A stretch of DNA of 64,000 bases from Paramecium sonneborni (GCA_905182985.1 CAJJDN010000018.1:383926-447925); one strand, 5' to 3'. Counted from the first letter of the stretch, positions 25,601-39,353 are shown. Notes: a model not told the origin generated them from the letters alone. Program-made: numbers and translations.

Positions 25601-28600
25601 TCTGAATTTTAACTCACTTATACCTAATAGTCAAAGGATGAGACAATATTGATATTGTTTATGTATGATGAAAGACAAAAAGGAAAATTTACAATTAATA
25701 TTTAAAATTAAGTTAAAAAGTCTTTTTAGATCAAACCATTTTTACAAGAATATATTAAAAAGCATTCTGAAAAACATCATCTTAGTGTGCATATAGGATC
25801 ATATTATTCAAATTAATAATTTTAAAAAACTTTTTAAGGAATTATAAATAATTTTATTCTTATTTAAAATATATTACTAGAAAAATAAATTGAAGCAATA
25901 TTTTCAAGAAATTAAAACAATTTAGTGGAAGTAGTTGAAAAAGAAACCATGAATTTTGGAGTTGATGAAATCTAAAGTATAATATCTAATTTAAATCATT
26001 AGGCAGGGAAATGCAATACTTAGATTTTGAAAAATTTAAGACCAGTTTTTAAATTGTTGAAATTAAAGATGTTTTGAAGATTATAAGAGCTTAAAATATA
26101 CAGGATTAAAATTTCATAATGACAATGATTAAGAAATAAATAAATCATAAAATTAGCTATGAATTAAATTAAGAAGCAAGAGTGATTTATCAAGGGGCAA
26201 ATATTATTGAAGATGCAAGTTTGGCTGAAGTTTTTTTAAGTCTAGAAAATATTGAAATCATACTCTTTATAATATCAATTACTACTTAAACTTATTTTGA
26301 TATAGAACCATAAGAAAGAAGATCATGTAAGATAAGAAGTGTTAAAGTTGTTTTATAAAATGGATCTACTACAAGTAAAGGAGTATATAAAAGAACTAAT
26401 TATTTTGATTCTTTATAAAGATCAATATTTTTTGTAAAAGACTTAAATAAATGCAGAGATGATTATGTTAACTATTAATAATTTCAACATAATTTAAATA
26501 GATAAAATAGTTCTTTAATTTCAATAGGAGAATCTCCAGGACAGTAAAGATAAAATTTTATTTAACTGGAATCTGATCGATCAAATTCTAATTCAAATAC
26601 TAATTCAATAAAATTAGCAACATAAAATTAAATTGTTCCATAAGGAAACTTCGATTTAATAGATTAGACATCTTTATTCAATATTCCTATTATATAGGTA
26701 CAAACAACGTTCTCTTAAGAATTATAATCTCCTTTTGTAATTAAATCAAATGATTCTGATTAAAAGTAGAATTAACCTGCTCCTAATATATCACATTTTG
26801 AGAGACCTTAATTAAATTCTTAAAATGAGAAATTTACAGTTGAATAGTTTAATTTAGATAGAAAGGTTAAATCTTAATTCACTGGAAGAAAAAATACAAG
26901 AAATCTTACTTGTTAAATATCAGCTAAGAATGCATAATAAATAACTAAGAATCTTTAAAATATGGCTGAAATATAGAGTGATAAAAATATCGATTTGCAT
27001 TAATAAGAGACTGAGTCAAATATATTTGATTCCAATTCTTATCATTGTGAATGGATTAGAGTAAAGATGTAAATATTTGGAGAATTAAAAATATTAGAAA
27101 AAGGCAAGATTGTTTAATTTTAGAGTGAGGGTTAAGAACGACCAGATAAAGAACTTTTTACTTATGGAACAATAGTATTATAATAAATAATATTATTAGC
27201 CTTATAATTTAAAAAAAGTAAAGAAAAAAAAAACAATAAGTACTTCATAAATTATAGAAATTCAAACTAGGAGATACTCCCATAAAGAAATTGCTATTGA
27301 AATGTTTTGTAAAAACTCTAAGTCTTATTTTTTTGTTTTATATGATTAAGATAGAAGGGCATAATTTTTAAATTAGATAAAAATAAGTAATTTTATAAAC
27401 ATTGTGATAGACAAAAGAGCAGGTAATAATATGAATTAATATATATATTAGAATTTTAAGCAAAAGAGTATACAAAGAAATGGATAAAAGGAAAATTGTC
27501 AAATTTCGAATATCTAATGTTAATCAATAAATATTCTGGAAGATCTTTTAATGATTTAAATTAATATCCAATATTTCCTTGGATTATTAGTGATTATAAA
27601 AGCAAGACTATAGATTTGGTAATTAAGATTAATTATTATAATAGAACAATAAAGAAATATATAGAGATTTAGAAAAGATGATAAGTTCATAGAATAAAGA
27701 GAGACTAGAAAATTGTAAGATAAGAGCCGAATCTTTAAAATCAACTTTAAATGAATATTTTTTATTTGGATCTCATTATAGCGTAGCTGCTTAAATCATT
27801 AACACTTTAGTGAGAATAGAACCATTTACTACATTATGTTGTGAATTACAAGACGGAAAATTAGATTAACCAGATAGACTATTTTTTTCTATTCCAAATA
27901 TTTGGGAATCATGTTAAAATGATAATTAAGATTATAGAGAATTAATTCCTGAATATTTTTTTCTACCAGAATTTTTGAAGAATATTAATAAAATATAATT
28001 TGGATAAAAATAAAATTAAGAATTAGTTGATGATGTTGTATTACCTCCTTGGGCATCTAGTAATGAAGAATTTATTGAAATAAATAGATAAGCTCTTGAA
28101 TCAAATTATGTAAATGAGAAATTACATTGTTGGATTAATTTAGTTTTTGGAGTTTATGCATATGGGGAAGAAGCAAGAAAAAAGGATAATTTATATCATT
28201 GGCTTACATATGATTCTTGTTTAACTTATATAGATAAATTACCAAAGGAAGAGAAAATGGGATATTTAGCTTAAATATAATAATTTGGTTAGGTTCCATT
28301 TTAACTGTTTACTAAACCACATTGGTAAAAATAAAAATGGGATTTAAATTTATTTTCACCTTTAAATTTAATTAAACTTTTAAGCGAAAAAAAATCCAAA
28401 AATAGTAAAAGAATTATGAAATTTGATAAAAAATTTGCTATAAAAATATATAAAGAAAATGAAATTTTATATGTTCTTCTTAATAATAAATAAGTTTACA
28501 AATTAAAGTATTAATCTTTATTTATATTTTAGATTGAATAGTAATTAAGAGAAAAGAGATAGTGAAGAGAAATTAGGAAACTCTTCAATATTTTCTATAA

Positions 28601-29572
28601 GAGGAAATGAGAAACTTCAATCAAAAGGATTGTAATATTAATTTGATGATCATTTCTTGTTTGTTTGTGGATATTTAAGTGGAGCAGTCTATATTTATAA
28701 TTTATTCTCAGATAAAAGTTAATAAGCTTAAATTAATCATAAAATAAAACTACATAAAAAAAGAGTAACTTGTTTATCATATTCCCCAAAATTAAAAATT
28801 TTATGTTTAGGAGCAAAGGATAATAGAGTAACTATTTGGAAAGCCAGTCATTCTTCTGAAAAATAGATATACTTTTCCTCGACTCCATCATTAATATTAT
28901 ATGGTCATGATAAAACAATAAAATGCGTTCATATTGATGATACATTATAAGTAGTAGTAAGTGTAGATAAAAGTGGAAAGTTATAAATTCATTCTATTAT
29001 TACTGGATTATTCTTGAATGATATAAAGATTGATTTAATAAATGGTGAGAAAGTATAAAATATTGTAACAAATGGAAATGGATTAATAGTATTATATACT
29101 AATCGTAATTAAATTATAGCAACCAAGTATTTTGAATAATTATTAAATTACTAGAGTAAATGGTTTGAATATTTAGAGATATTCATACAATAATATTGGT
29201 AATATATCTTAGATAAGTTCATATTAACAATCGCATTTAATGTTATCAACTCTAAAAGGTGAGATACTGATTGTTTAGAATATTGCTAGCTTAACTGAAT
29301 AGCCCCCTATTATATTCCATTTGTATCAAAATACAGAAAACATTGGTATTGTAACATTTACTTAATGTAATATAAATATATCTATTTAAATAAATAGTTA
29401 TGGAGAATGAATCTTTGATTTTACTAATAAGTTTAATTGATGGGTCATTATATCGATATGTCATAAGTTGCGAATAAAGTAAATTTTTTATTAATCTGCG
29501 TTTTTAGTAGTTGAATTTTTCCATTAATTGGTAAAATTGGGAGTGTGAGGGGTTAGTAAATTGTAAATTTGA
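22601..29572 (+). CDS. BEACH-WD40 protein (neurobeachin/LYST/Lvs type)
   Basis: Spliced model of about 2238 aa with at least ten introns of 19-31 nt. The first 1400 residues are helical and low in motifs, with a LamG/ConA-like stretch near 25230-25400. A PH-BEACH-like region begins near residue 1455, followed by the BEACH domain (about 1580-1860): KWIKGKLSNFEYLMLINKYS, SFNDLNQYPIFPWIISDY, ALESNYVNEKLHCWINLVFG. WD-type beta repeats follow from about 28640. BEACH proteins are cytosolic scaffolds for vesicle fission/fusion, lysosome size and contractile-vacuole function. The upstream in-frame TGA makes 22601 the best start, though a short upstream exon cannot be excluded. The end (29570-29572) depends on a 26-nt last intron. 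Confidence 0.9.
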
Positions 29573-29760
29573 TTTATTAACTTTATCTTCAAATTTAATA
29601 ATCATCTTATAAATCTATCTAAAATATATAAATAAGATTGTTTCATATTATATTAAACAATTTTAATTAATTAATACGATATTAGGAACAAGTAAATTTA
29701 AAGCTTAATAAAATAAATATCTATTAATTTATATCCAAATTATATATCACTAATTAAATT

Positions 29761-32700
29761 ATGGGAAATTCTATAGAGATTAATCAAACTCTATCTTATA
29801 CCACTATTTAAGGATAAGAGATACTTCTTCCTTTTAAGGAGCTAAAAGGAAATTAAAACTTTCCTAAAGTACCCCAAAGAGAAAAAGATATTGAAATAAT
29901 GTTTTAAAAATGGCTTAGCAAAGTAAACTATATAAATATTGTGACAGATTGTGATTGGAAGAAGAGAGAAAGAAAAATTAAAAGGAATTCCTCTGAAATA
30001 TAAATTTAGATTATGTTGCAAACATGACTAAATCATTTAAGAGATAACTAAAGGGGAATAATATAAATAGAAAGTGGTATAAGAAACAGAATAATTAATT
30101 TAAAAAGTATTAGCATAATAAGATATTGTTTCATTAGAAGGTACATCTTATATTATATAAAATTTAAGCTTTGTAGAGAAATTTAACAAATGATGAATTT
30201 CTTGAACATAAAATTGTTTTGCTTGCTAAAGTAGATCTGATTGCTAAATTAATTGTAGAATTGAAGACTTAAGAGTTATTATCTAGACATTCTAAAAATT
30301 TTAGGGATCAGATTGTTATTATTAAAATTTTCGAAAAGCTACTACATCATGAAACAGGTAATCTTTAAAATTCATTTATTTAATAGGTGTTTAATAATTA
30401 TGTGATACTTCTAATTTTTTCTAAATCATGTTTAGTACATTCCATCCAGTAGAACCTGAAATTACAGGATTAATGCTATAAGTTTTAGGTGGTAAGTCTG
30501 GTTTATGTTGGCAACCTGAATGTTTAGACAATATTCTAGATGCCATGACAGAGTATTAAAATAATCATAGATTATAAACAAAGTAATTAATATTTTTTAT
30601 GTTAAAGATTTGATGTAATAATACGTAGTATTTATTATACTAAGAATTTAATCATTATTTATCATTTACTTTAATTTTTGTTTAATTTTTTATTTTCAGT
30701 TGAAAAACCTGAATCTGAAACATTACATAAAGAATTATTAGAAACAGTAATTAATGGTAAAAGGATTGATGAAATATTTTAATAAGTTAAAATTAGAATT
30801 GTAAAAGATTACTATTAAATTGAAGAATCTACTTATTCAGGTGTTAGATAAAAACTTGCTTAATTCTAACATCCTCTTGTTGAAAAATAATCTCAAGAAA
30901 ATGATTTTTTTTCAATGTAAAGATTTAAAACAATTACAGAAAAGCCTCCTAAAGATTCTATCAAACCTAATATTGAATTTGATTTAGAAGAAACAGGGAA
31001 AATTAAATTCGAAAATTGTTTTTATTTTGAATAACATGATATTAAGCTTTTTAGTATTTTAAAAGTTCAAATTTTTGAATTAATGGATGGAATATTAAAT
31101 ATTGATTCTATTTTAATTTAAATAGAAAATGATGATAATGAACAAACTGAAATTGTTTCTAATCCTAATGAAGTTTTTAATGAAATGCAAACCTTGGCTG
31201 AAGTAGATGAAGATGAGGAAGAAGATTATGATAATAGATTAGTCAGTTTCTCAAAAATAAAGAATAATGATTAATTTAGAAATTAAGGTAATATGATCAA
31301 ATATGCCAACGCTAATTTGTAGTAAGAATATAATGCATTGGAAGAAAAACATTAAATTCTATTTTCTAAATATGAAGAAATTGAAAAATAATGTAGAGAA
31401 TTATCCTTGAAATTAATTGATGAGTAAGAAAAAAACAAAAAGCTTGAAGAATAGAATGAAAAATTATTATATCATACTACAAATTAAAATTAAGATTAAG
31501 TGAATACATTAATTTAAGAATAAATTGAATTTTAAAAATAATAACATTAAGTATAAATGAATAATTTGACAGAAGAAATGATTTCATTAAAAGATTATAT
31601 TCAAAATTAAAATTTAATGGAGAATTAATTAATTAATTAAATTGAAATCGAAAGAACAAAAGTATAAACATAGAAATAATAAATTGATTTATTGTAACGA
31701 TATATTGATTAATATGCTTCCCCTTCAATTTTGGATAGAAATGATGAAAAATAAAATGAAGATTAGAAGTCATAAACTGATAGGATTATAAATGAAGATA
31801 AAAAATAAAATGAAGATAAATAATAATTAATATTAAAGGAAGATTTTTAATAAAAAGAATAAAATGAAGATTAAAATATTGAAAAAATAATAGTGTAAGA
31901 ATAATAATAAACAATTTAAAATGAAAAAAAAATTGAAAATTAAACTATAACAGAAGATATATTACAGAATGATTAAAATAATTCAAATAAGTAACTTAAA
32001 ATTGTAAATTATAAAATGCAAATGATTGATAGTGAATCATAGACTAATCAAAAATCCTATATAACATAAGAAGTATAAACTATTTTTGAATTTCCTACTA
32101 ATCCTTCTACTTAAGTAACAGCTTAAGAATAAAAGGATAAATAGGCAAATTCATCTCAAACTACTATATAAGTAGCTCAACCTCCTCTACCACCATCACC
32201 TCAACCTCCTCCAAATTTAAATACAAATAGACCTCTACCACCACCACCACCACCTCCACCACCTCCTCTAAATTCAAAAACAAATGGACCTCCTCCACCT
32301 CCACCTCCACCTCTTAAAGGAATTTAATAAACACCTAAAGCATAAGAATCTCCATTTCCATTTAATAAAACTGAACTTATTCCATCTGTTCCTACTAAAA
32401 CTTTAAATTGGATTTTGATTTAACCGTAAAATCTGAAAAATACAATTTATGAGTAGATTTATAAGGAAACTTATGAAATAGATACAAAATATTTAGAAAC
32501 CTATTTTTATAAAATTTAAACTTCATCTTCTACATAATAGTAAAATAGTGACAATACTGTTATAAAAAAAGTCGTCTAAACTAAAATATAATTGATTGCC
32601 ACAGATAGATGTAAAAATATTGAACTAGTCTTGGGAAAAATAAAGGTTCCAAATGCATTAATTATGAAATCTTTATTATCAATTGATTTGAACATACTTA

Positions 32701-33859
32701 ATGATTCAGCAATAGATTCATTAGATACTATAATTCCAACTGATGAAGAAATTAAGATTGTATAAATTATATGATTAATTTAAGGTTAGTGAATTTTCAG
32801 GTTAAAGAGATCTATTGGGAGTTGTTGAAACTTTTATTGATAATATTAAATAAATTAATGGTTTTTAATATAGAATAAGATCATTAAAATTTAGATCTGT
32901 TTATGATGATTATAAATAAGATTTGATTGATAAAATGGCAATTTTAACCTCGAGATTTTAAGAAATAAGAAATTTGTAAGGATTATAAAAAATATTGTTA
33001 ATAACATTAAGTATTGGAAACTTTTTAAATGGTACACATTTATATTTAAGATTTCAGCCAAGACTCCAAGAGGTAAAGCTTTGGGTTTTAAAATGGAGGC
33101 ACTTGACATTTGTGCTGAAATTAAAACATCTGATAATCAAAATAATAATTTATTATTGTATATTATAGAGAAGACAGAGTAAATAATAGGCAATGAAATA
33201 ATTTCTGAAGAAAGTAATTATAATATTTATGATTAGAAATAAAATCATTTGAAATTCTTCAAAGAGTTCCAGTTCATCAATTAGTAGTTGACTTAGGAGA
33301 CATCAAAAAAGGTTGTAGTTTTATAAAAAAAGCTATGGATTCATAAACAGATGATCCCTAAGATTTAGTAGAATAAAAATTTAAGGATGGTTATGAATCA
33401 ATCACAAAAGACATTGAAGAACTTGATAAGTAGATGAATCGTTTAGAAGAAGAGTATAGAACTTGTGCATAATATTATGGTGAAAATCCGAAAGATTCAT
33501 CAGATAAATTTGGAGATAAGATTTTGAAAATATTCAGACAAATCTTAAGATAAAAATTAGAAAAACAATAAAGAGATGAAAGATAAAAGAGATAAGATGC
33601 TTTAAAAAAAAGATAAATGTTGAAAAGTACACCATTAACAGCAAGAAGAGCAGATGAAGGACCTAAACCACCTCCAAAAGAAGCATAAAGATAATCTGTC
33701 CTTAAATCAATTTTACCAAGATAATCAATCAAAGATTCAATTAAACTTGAAGTGCCTGGAAATAAGGTTCCTAAAAAGAGTTTTATAGCCAATGAAATTA
33801 GCTAACTTCGCCATATGAAATAGGTTAGAGCTAGTATATTAACAATTAACAAAAAATGA
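29761..33859 (+). CDS. Diaphanous-related formin
   Basis: Spliced model of 1305 aa with seven introns of 23-29 nt. In order: an N-terminal GTPase-binding/DID (FH3)-type helical region (about 60-330; for example KVDLIAKLIVELKTQELLSR and FDVIIRSIYYTKN), a long Gln/Glu-rich coiled coil (about 480-720), a proline-rich FH1 with runs of 6-9 Pro (about 760-810), and an FH2 domain (from about 820; LLITLSIGNFLN, KTPRGKALGFKMEALD). A basic tail follows (KRQDALKKRQMLKSTP), possibly autoinhibitory. Formins nucleate and elongate actin filaments: FH1 recruits profilin-actin and FH2 caps barbed ends. It starts 188 bp after the BEACH gene on the same strand. Confidence 0.92.
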
Positions 33860-34120
33860 AATCCAATGATCAATAGTTATCTGAGTATTTTATAAGTAAA
33901 TAATTAATAATTTCTTATCAAACACCATTTTAAATTACATTAATCTTTATTTCGTCTAATATTCCTTTTATTCTCAGATTATAATTAGAATTAGGTCATG
34001 CATCAAAAAAAAGAATAGGGTTTTAGTATTTAAAAAAAAAGTTGATGATACTACTTAATTTGAATAAGAATTGAACCAAGCCTTATATTCAAATTTAAAA
34101 TGAATTCAATAAATAAAAAC

Positions 34121-34417
34121 TCATGAGATGAAACATAAACAATCATCAGCTCCTGCTTTTCCTTAATTTACATTATAAATTTTCCAATTTTCAACTATCT
34201 AAACATCAACTAGACCTTCTTTTGGAAAAATCTCATCTCTAAAAGTTATTGAGAAGTTTTTATTCTAACCACTGATTTCATTATTATTTTTATCTATTCT
34301 TATTTTAGTTTCTTGTCTTTTAGCACTAAGTTCTGTTTAAAGATGTTCAAAACAATTAATAAATTCATTATCTTAATCAATACTTTGATCACCCTAGCAA
34401 GTTTATATTCTAATCAT
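34121..34417 (-). CDS. Small protein with C-terminal CaaX box, 98 aa
   Basis: Intron-free frame from ATG at 34415-34417 to TGA at 34121-34123. It begins MIRIQTCQGDQSIDQDNEF, continues with mixed charged residues, and ends Cys-Leu-Cys-Phe-Ile-Ser. The last four residues, CFIS, fit a CaaX prenylation signal, which would place the protein on membranes. I do not recognise the family. An alternative with a 19-nt intron before GAG would change the C-terminus into a less coding-like sequence, so the unspliced form is preferred. It is convergent with the formin gene. Confidence 0.6.
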
Positions 34418-34870
34418 TTCTTAAAAAAAATTTGTTTTTAAAGGAACTAAAATTTATGAAAATAAAAATCGTAATCAATGAATAAATAAATAAAATTTCT
34501 TAGAAAAAGATTCTTTTTTCTTTAAAGAATAATAAATTATAATTAAGGTCTTTTTTTTCATTATTAAAACCTTTATTTATTTTTAAGATAGGATTAAAAA
34601 TAGTAAAAAATTTACAACACTCGGTATTTAGTAATTTCCTTTAATCTTGTAAACCATAAATTAGATTATCTTAGATCCTTACCTGAGATTTCAGCGAAAA
34701 ATACTAATTAATAAGAATGACTCTGTAACAAAATAATCTTAAGAATAAAATTAACTACTTATAGTATGTATAAATTTGTTTCAAAATTTTTAAGTAATAA
34801 CTTATTTAAATAAATAAGAAATAAAATTTTGAATAAAGATTATAATGAATGCAATATATTTATATATCTA
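34418..34870. other. Intergenic, nothing supported
   Basis: About 450 bp between the CaaX protein and calcineurin B. AT-rich with poly-A/T runs; no coding-like frame or structured RNA was seen. Confidence 0.5.
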
Positions 34871-35380
34871 TCAAACTCCTTACATCTAGAGTTTAGATGC
34901 AACATCTAAGTCTTTGACCATCTTTTTAAATTCAGCAAATGAAATCTTAGAATCAAAATCTTCATCTGCTTTGATAATGGTTCTATCTACTAATTGTTGT
35001 AATTAAACATCAGTTAAATTATTTCCTACCATCATTTAAAGTACTTTGAATAATTCTCCATTTGTAATAAATCCATCTTGATCTATATCATAAATTTTAA
35101 ACATAAATTTTAACTTCTCTTCTTCATCATTACCATACAAACTAGACAGTCCAGTGATAAATTCAGCAAAACTTATCTTACCATCATTATCTTTATCAAA
35201 TATTTGAAACACTCTCTTTACTAATGGATTTTGTGATAACTCTGGAACATCAAACAATTCAGCTGGTTCTAATTGACCGGACCCATCTTTATCTAAGAAT
35301 TGAAATCTCTTGTAAAGTCTTTTAATCTCTTGAGGTTAGAATGTACCCATTTATTCCTCCATACCTTGACCATTTCCCAT
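34871..35380 (-). CDS. Calcineurin B (phosphatase 2B regulatory subunit)
   Basis: Intron-free, 169 aa, the usual length for the family. It contains four EF-hand calcium loops: DKDGSGQLEPAE (about 30), DKDNDGKISFAE (about 62), DIDQDGFITNGE (about 99) and DEDFDSKISFAE (about 140). The N-terminus MGNGQG offers the glycine used for myristoylation in calcineurin B. This subunit binds the catalytic calcineurin A chain and makes the phosphatase calcium-responsive. Start chosen at MGN because it gives both the myristoylation site and family length. A later Met (MGTFQPQE) is possible but would lose the first. Confidence 0.93.
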
Positions 35381-36083
35381 TTTTTTATTATATGATTAAT
35401 AATAAAAATAATACTTATATTCAATTTATTTGTTAGAAACCCCTAATTCCTTCAATATTCACAAATTAAAAATTTAGAAAACTTAAAATTTATGATTACG
35501 ACTGTAAAATTATAACTATATTGAACTATATCATCAATGAAATTAATTAATTATTTTATTAATATTTATTAGTATCATTTTTGCCCCTTTTTTAATTCAG
35601 TTTCTCTTCTCTATTTTTTATTTATCAATTAATAAATGTAAACTATTATAACTTTTATTATAAGCTTATGGTCTCATTCGAATACTTCAGAATTTATTAA
35701 TTCTAAGTGTTTACTTTCTCCACTAAACCATATTTCTAAATAAATCCAAGCATTTTCTAATTTAATTAAAGATATTTTTCCTACTCTTTTGTAAACATCT
35801 AAAACCATTAATTAAATAAATATATATCATTGACCAATACTCTATCCATTAATTTTGAAATAAATAACTTAAATTAGTGTTTACCTATTAATTAAGGAGC
35901 TTCTTAAAATAAATTAAGTAAATAGAAGAAAATTTATTTATCATCCCTTTCATAAATAAGTTTTATTTTCGAAAGGTTTTATTTTTAATAAATTTATATA
36001 TTTCAATCGGTTATCAGCGTTTACATTCTATATAATTCTATTAAAATTATTAATTAAAATATAAAAAAACTTATTAAAAATAA
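35381..36083. other. Intergenic with one weak ORF (-)
   Basis: About 700 bp. A 74-codon frame on the minus strand (ATG at 35847-35849, TGA at 35625-35627; MDRVLVNDIYLFNQWF) is open, but an overlapping frame of the same strand is equally coding-like (GKISLIKLENAWIYLEIW). I cannot decide between them, so I do not call a gene. The rest looks non-coding. Confidence 0.35.
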
Positions 36084-37450
36084 ATGAAAGGATGGTAGAA
36101 TAAGTTAGAAATAATTTAAAAAGTAAAAAGAAATGATAATTAAGTCAAAAGAATACTAACCTTTGAAAATTATGATTATTTAATAACTAAAGAAATAAAT
36201 GATCCTCTTAAATATAAATTCTCTTAAAGTGAATGTTTGAGCTTAGCTTAGTTAATTGAATCAATTGTAATATTAATTATAATTTTAGAAATACAATTTC
36301 ATTAAGATCTATAAAGGATAAATATTAATTATTATTTAATCAATGTTAGAGCATCTATTAAAATTACATTATAATATTTAAATATCACATGGAAAATTAA
36401 TACCTTAAAATATTATCATCAAATTTAAATATGATAAAAGTAATTAATTAACAATCATGTAAACTAAATTTTAAATTGAAAAAATTCATTTTGTGAATTA
36501 TAGACTTATTGATGATATTAATTATCAAATAAATAATTACTTTCAAGATGTTGATGATATTATTGATTGTTCTATTGCACTTATTCAACCATTTTCAAAT
36601 TAAAAATGTTAATTATTATAGTGTATTCTAAATACTTTGAACGATTGTAAAAAAGATAAAAAGATGAATGTTTTATATTCATTATTTGAATTTATTTAAT
36701 CTTCTATTTAAGAGTATTTTATATTTTAATTTTAGATATGTAGATAAGGAAAACTATAAAGTGAAAAACAAAGAAATATAACTATCTGTTAATATAAATA
36801 AATCGAACCCTCAATCAATTAAATGTGAAGAATTTGAAGAATATGGTATGCTATCTAAAAGAAATAGACTTTAAAAACCTATCGAAAACTTGATTGAAGA
36901 GATTTAATTTCATGATATAACTACCAAATTAAATTTACCTGGTAATTAAATTAATTAATCAGTTTCAATCTTTGATTAATCTTAATTAAAATCTTAGGAT
37001 GAAATAAAGATTTTTGAAGTTTTTTTAAAGATAATATAATAATAAATGATGAGAATTATTTGGGAAAAGTATGGAACCTTTTTAGAATCTTGGGATTCGG
37101 ATACTGAAAAATAATAAGAATAATTGATTAAGGACATAAACTTAAATAATGAAGCGATCTTAAATAAACATTTATCTAAGGTTTTATATGAATTTAAAAA
37201 TGTTTAATCAATAAATAATGAAATAAAAGAAGAAATAGAAAAGAATTATAGATTTGATATTTTATATGATGAAACAAAAGCAAAAGAGATATTTATTTTA
37301 GAATTAATGATTGAAGCATAGAATTACGATTTTTAGAATATTCAAACCTTTATTAAATAAGTCAAATCCAATGTGAAATCAGAATTATAAGAATATTATA
37401 ATGATATCCTAATGTACGAAATATTTAATCTTGAAAATGATCTTATCTGA
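36084..37450 (+). CDS. Unknown protein, 440 aa (copy 1 of inverted pair)
   Basis: ATG at 36084 to TGA at 37448-37450 with two 22-nt introns (after LAQLIESI, and near 36713); spliced length 441 codons. Largely helical and charged, beginning MKGWQNKLEIIQKVKRND. One central stretch (MLEHLLKLHYNIQISHGKLI then NIIIKFKYD) is reminiscent of a kinase-like helix-strand, but no catalytic motif is seen. C-terminal helices include MMRIIWEKYGTFLESWDSD. Family not recognised. A second copy, with the same two introns, lies inverted at 42480-43858, which supports both models. Confidence 0.8.
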
Positions 37451-37563
37451 TAATTATTAATATATTCAACGTAATTATGATTAATTATTCATAAAAAGAT
37501 TGTTATTATAAAGAATGATAGAATAAAAAGATAAAGTGATATAATTTCAAAAATAGGATAAAC

Positions 37564-38709
37564 TCATTCAGCTTTATCTGATGGGATTGACACAATAGGT
37601 GCTACAGAATATGCTTCCAATTGCAATTAATTTTAACCTATAAATAAATAAAATAAAGATACCTAGAGCAACATAAGCTAAACCTTTGAGACCCCAAGAA
37701 TCTCCCCATGAATTTTCAATAACCCAAAAATTAACTCCATCTTATTTACCCCAACCAATTACCTTAACTGCATGTCCATATTAGAATCTAAATAATGAGA
37801 TGTATGTATACTTTGAACTTCCTTCAACAACTTCATAGATTCCTCCTTTATAGACAAGAAAGTCTTTGAATACTTAAATAACTGCAACAACAGGTCCATT
37901 ATTTAAAATTTCTCTTTTAATATTTTCCTCACTAGATACAACACAATAATCTTATATCTTATATTTTTCACAATTAGTAAAGAGAGCATCACAATTATCT
38001 TTAACATCTTCAGTTCCAGAATATGGTAAACAAGAAGTTGTAACAAATCCTTATTTTTTACCAACTTCCAAGACTCTAGTAACACTTCCTCCTCCACATC
38101 TGTAATTCTTATTATCACATGAAATTGGAGATTATGGTGATAATTAATCTTAAAATTCACCATTTCTAAATTTACATAATCTATCACTAGTAGCTGAAAC
38201 AGCAGCTATAGAATAACTGGATGAACAATTTCCTATTGATTAATCTATTTATTACCTTAATTATATATTGGTTAAGCACATTCAGGTTAAGCATCTCTAA
38301 AATTATAACTCTCTGGAATTATTACTCCACTCTCTGGACATTATGGAATCTTTCCTTTAAAGGTTAAATGATTATTAAAAATAAATTTAGCATCACTAAA
38401 TTTCCAATCCTTAAAAAAATCATTTGGTCCTTGCTAATAAGATCCTAAAGAATTATGACTAGCAATTTCTTCTTCATCAATTACAGGTGCAGTAGTCAAC
38501 TTTTTAGATGAACGTGTTAGTATAGAAAATAATGCATAAACACACACAAATCCGAATGCTCCTATTACCAAATGATATGCATATTTTTCAAAAAAGCTGG
38601 GTTATGTTTAGTTACGCCTTTTCATTGCTTATGCTGCCTTTTCTCTTTAAGCAACTTTTTCTGGAGATTAAGGAGATGGACTTCTTTATCTTTAAGATAC
38701 TTAACTCAT
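37564..38709 (-). CDS. Papain-family (cathepsin B-like) homologue, catalytic Cys lost
   Basis: 365 aa after two introns (23 nt before the active-site region, 25 nt near the C-terminus). An N-terminal cytosolic segment is followed by one membrane span (about 47-65, HLVIGAFGFVCVYALFSIL), giving a type II membrane protein. A C1A peptidase domain follows, with YNQGNCSSSYSIAAVSATS (about 150-168), a cathepsin-B-like CGGGSV, GHAVKVIGWG (His about 304) and WVIENSWGDSWG (Asn about 325). In active enzymes the oxyanion/active-site stretch reads QGNCGSCW; here the catalytic Cys position is Ser (AGT at 38216-38218) and Trp is Tyr. His and Asn remain. Probably a non-proteolytic or altered homologue, like other Ser-substituted papain relatives. 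Confidence 0.88.
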
Positions 38710-39353
38710 CTTTTAATTTAATTATTTAACACGTTTATTATTTTTTAATTTAATATAAAAATTAATAAGCATTTTTTTATTAATCTAATCCATCATCAAC
38801 TTTTCATGTTTGTAAAATACAACTAAATAAAATTATTCATATTATTTTTTAACTAAAAAAATTTATCCTTTAATTATATTGTTATTCATATATGATTTTT
38901 GGAGTTATTCACATGCAAAAAAATCTCTCCATATTATACACAAGAATAGTCATTCATTTAAATACATACTTCTATATGTATTCTACAAAATAATTAATTG
39001 TTATCAAAATAATTTCATATAATATCTGCATAGAATTATCAATTATTTGATATTAAAAATAGCATGAATTATTTTATTATTATTTTTCGATTATAAACTA
39101 TTTTTAAGCTATAGTAGAAAATCCTCTTATAAAATTCTAAATTTTTTTTTTCCATTAAAATGTTCTTATTAAGAGAGAGGAATTGAATTAAATAATTTAA
39201 CACATATGACATATCAAATATAATCATATAACTAAAATCCTAATGTATTAGCTAATTTATTGATTTTAATGCAATATAATAGTGTAACGAATGTAATTGT
39301 TATTAAAAGCTATTTATTATTAATTAAATTTCTTTTTGTTTAATATAAATTAT
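38710..39353. other. Intergenic, divergent promoter region
   Basis: About 640 bp between the divergently transcribed protease-like and GSK3-like genes. No coding-like frame was recognised. Confidence 0.5.
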
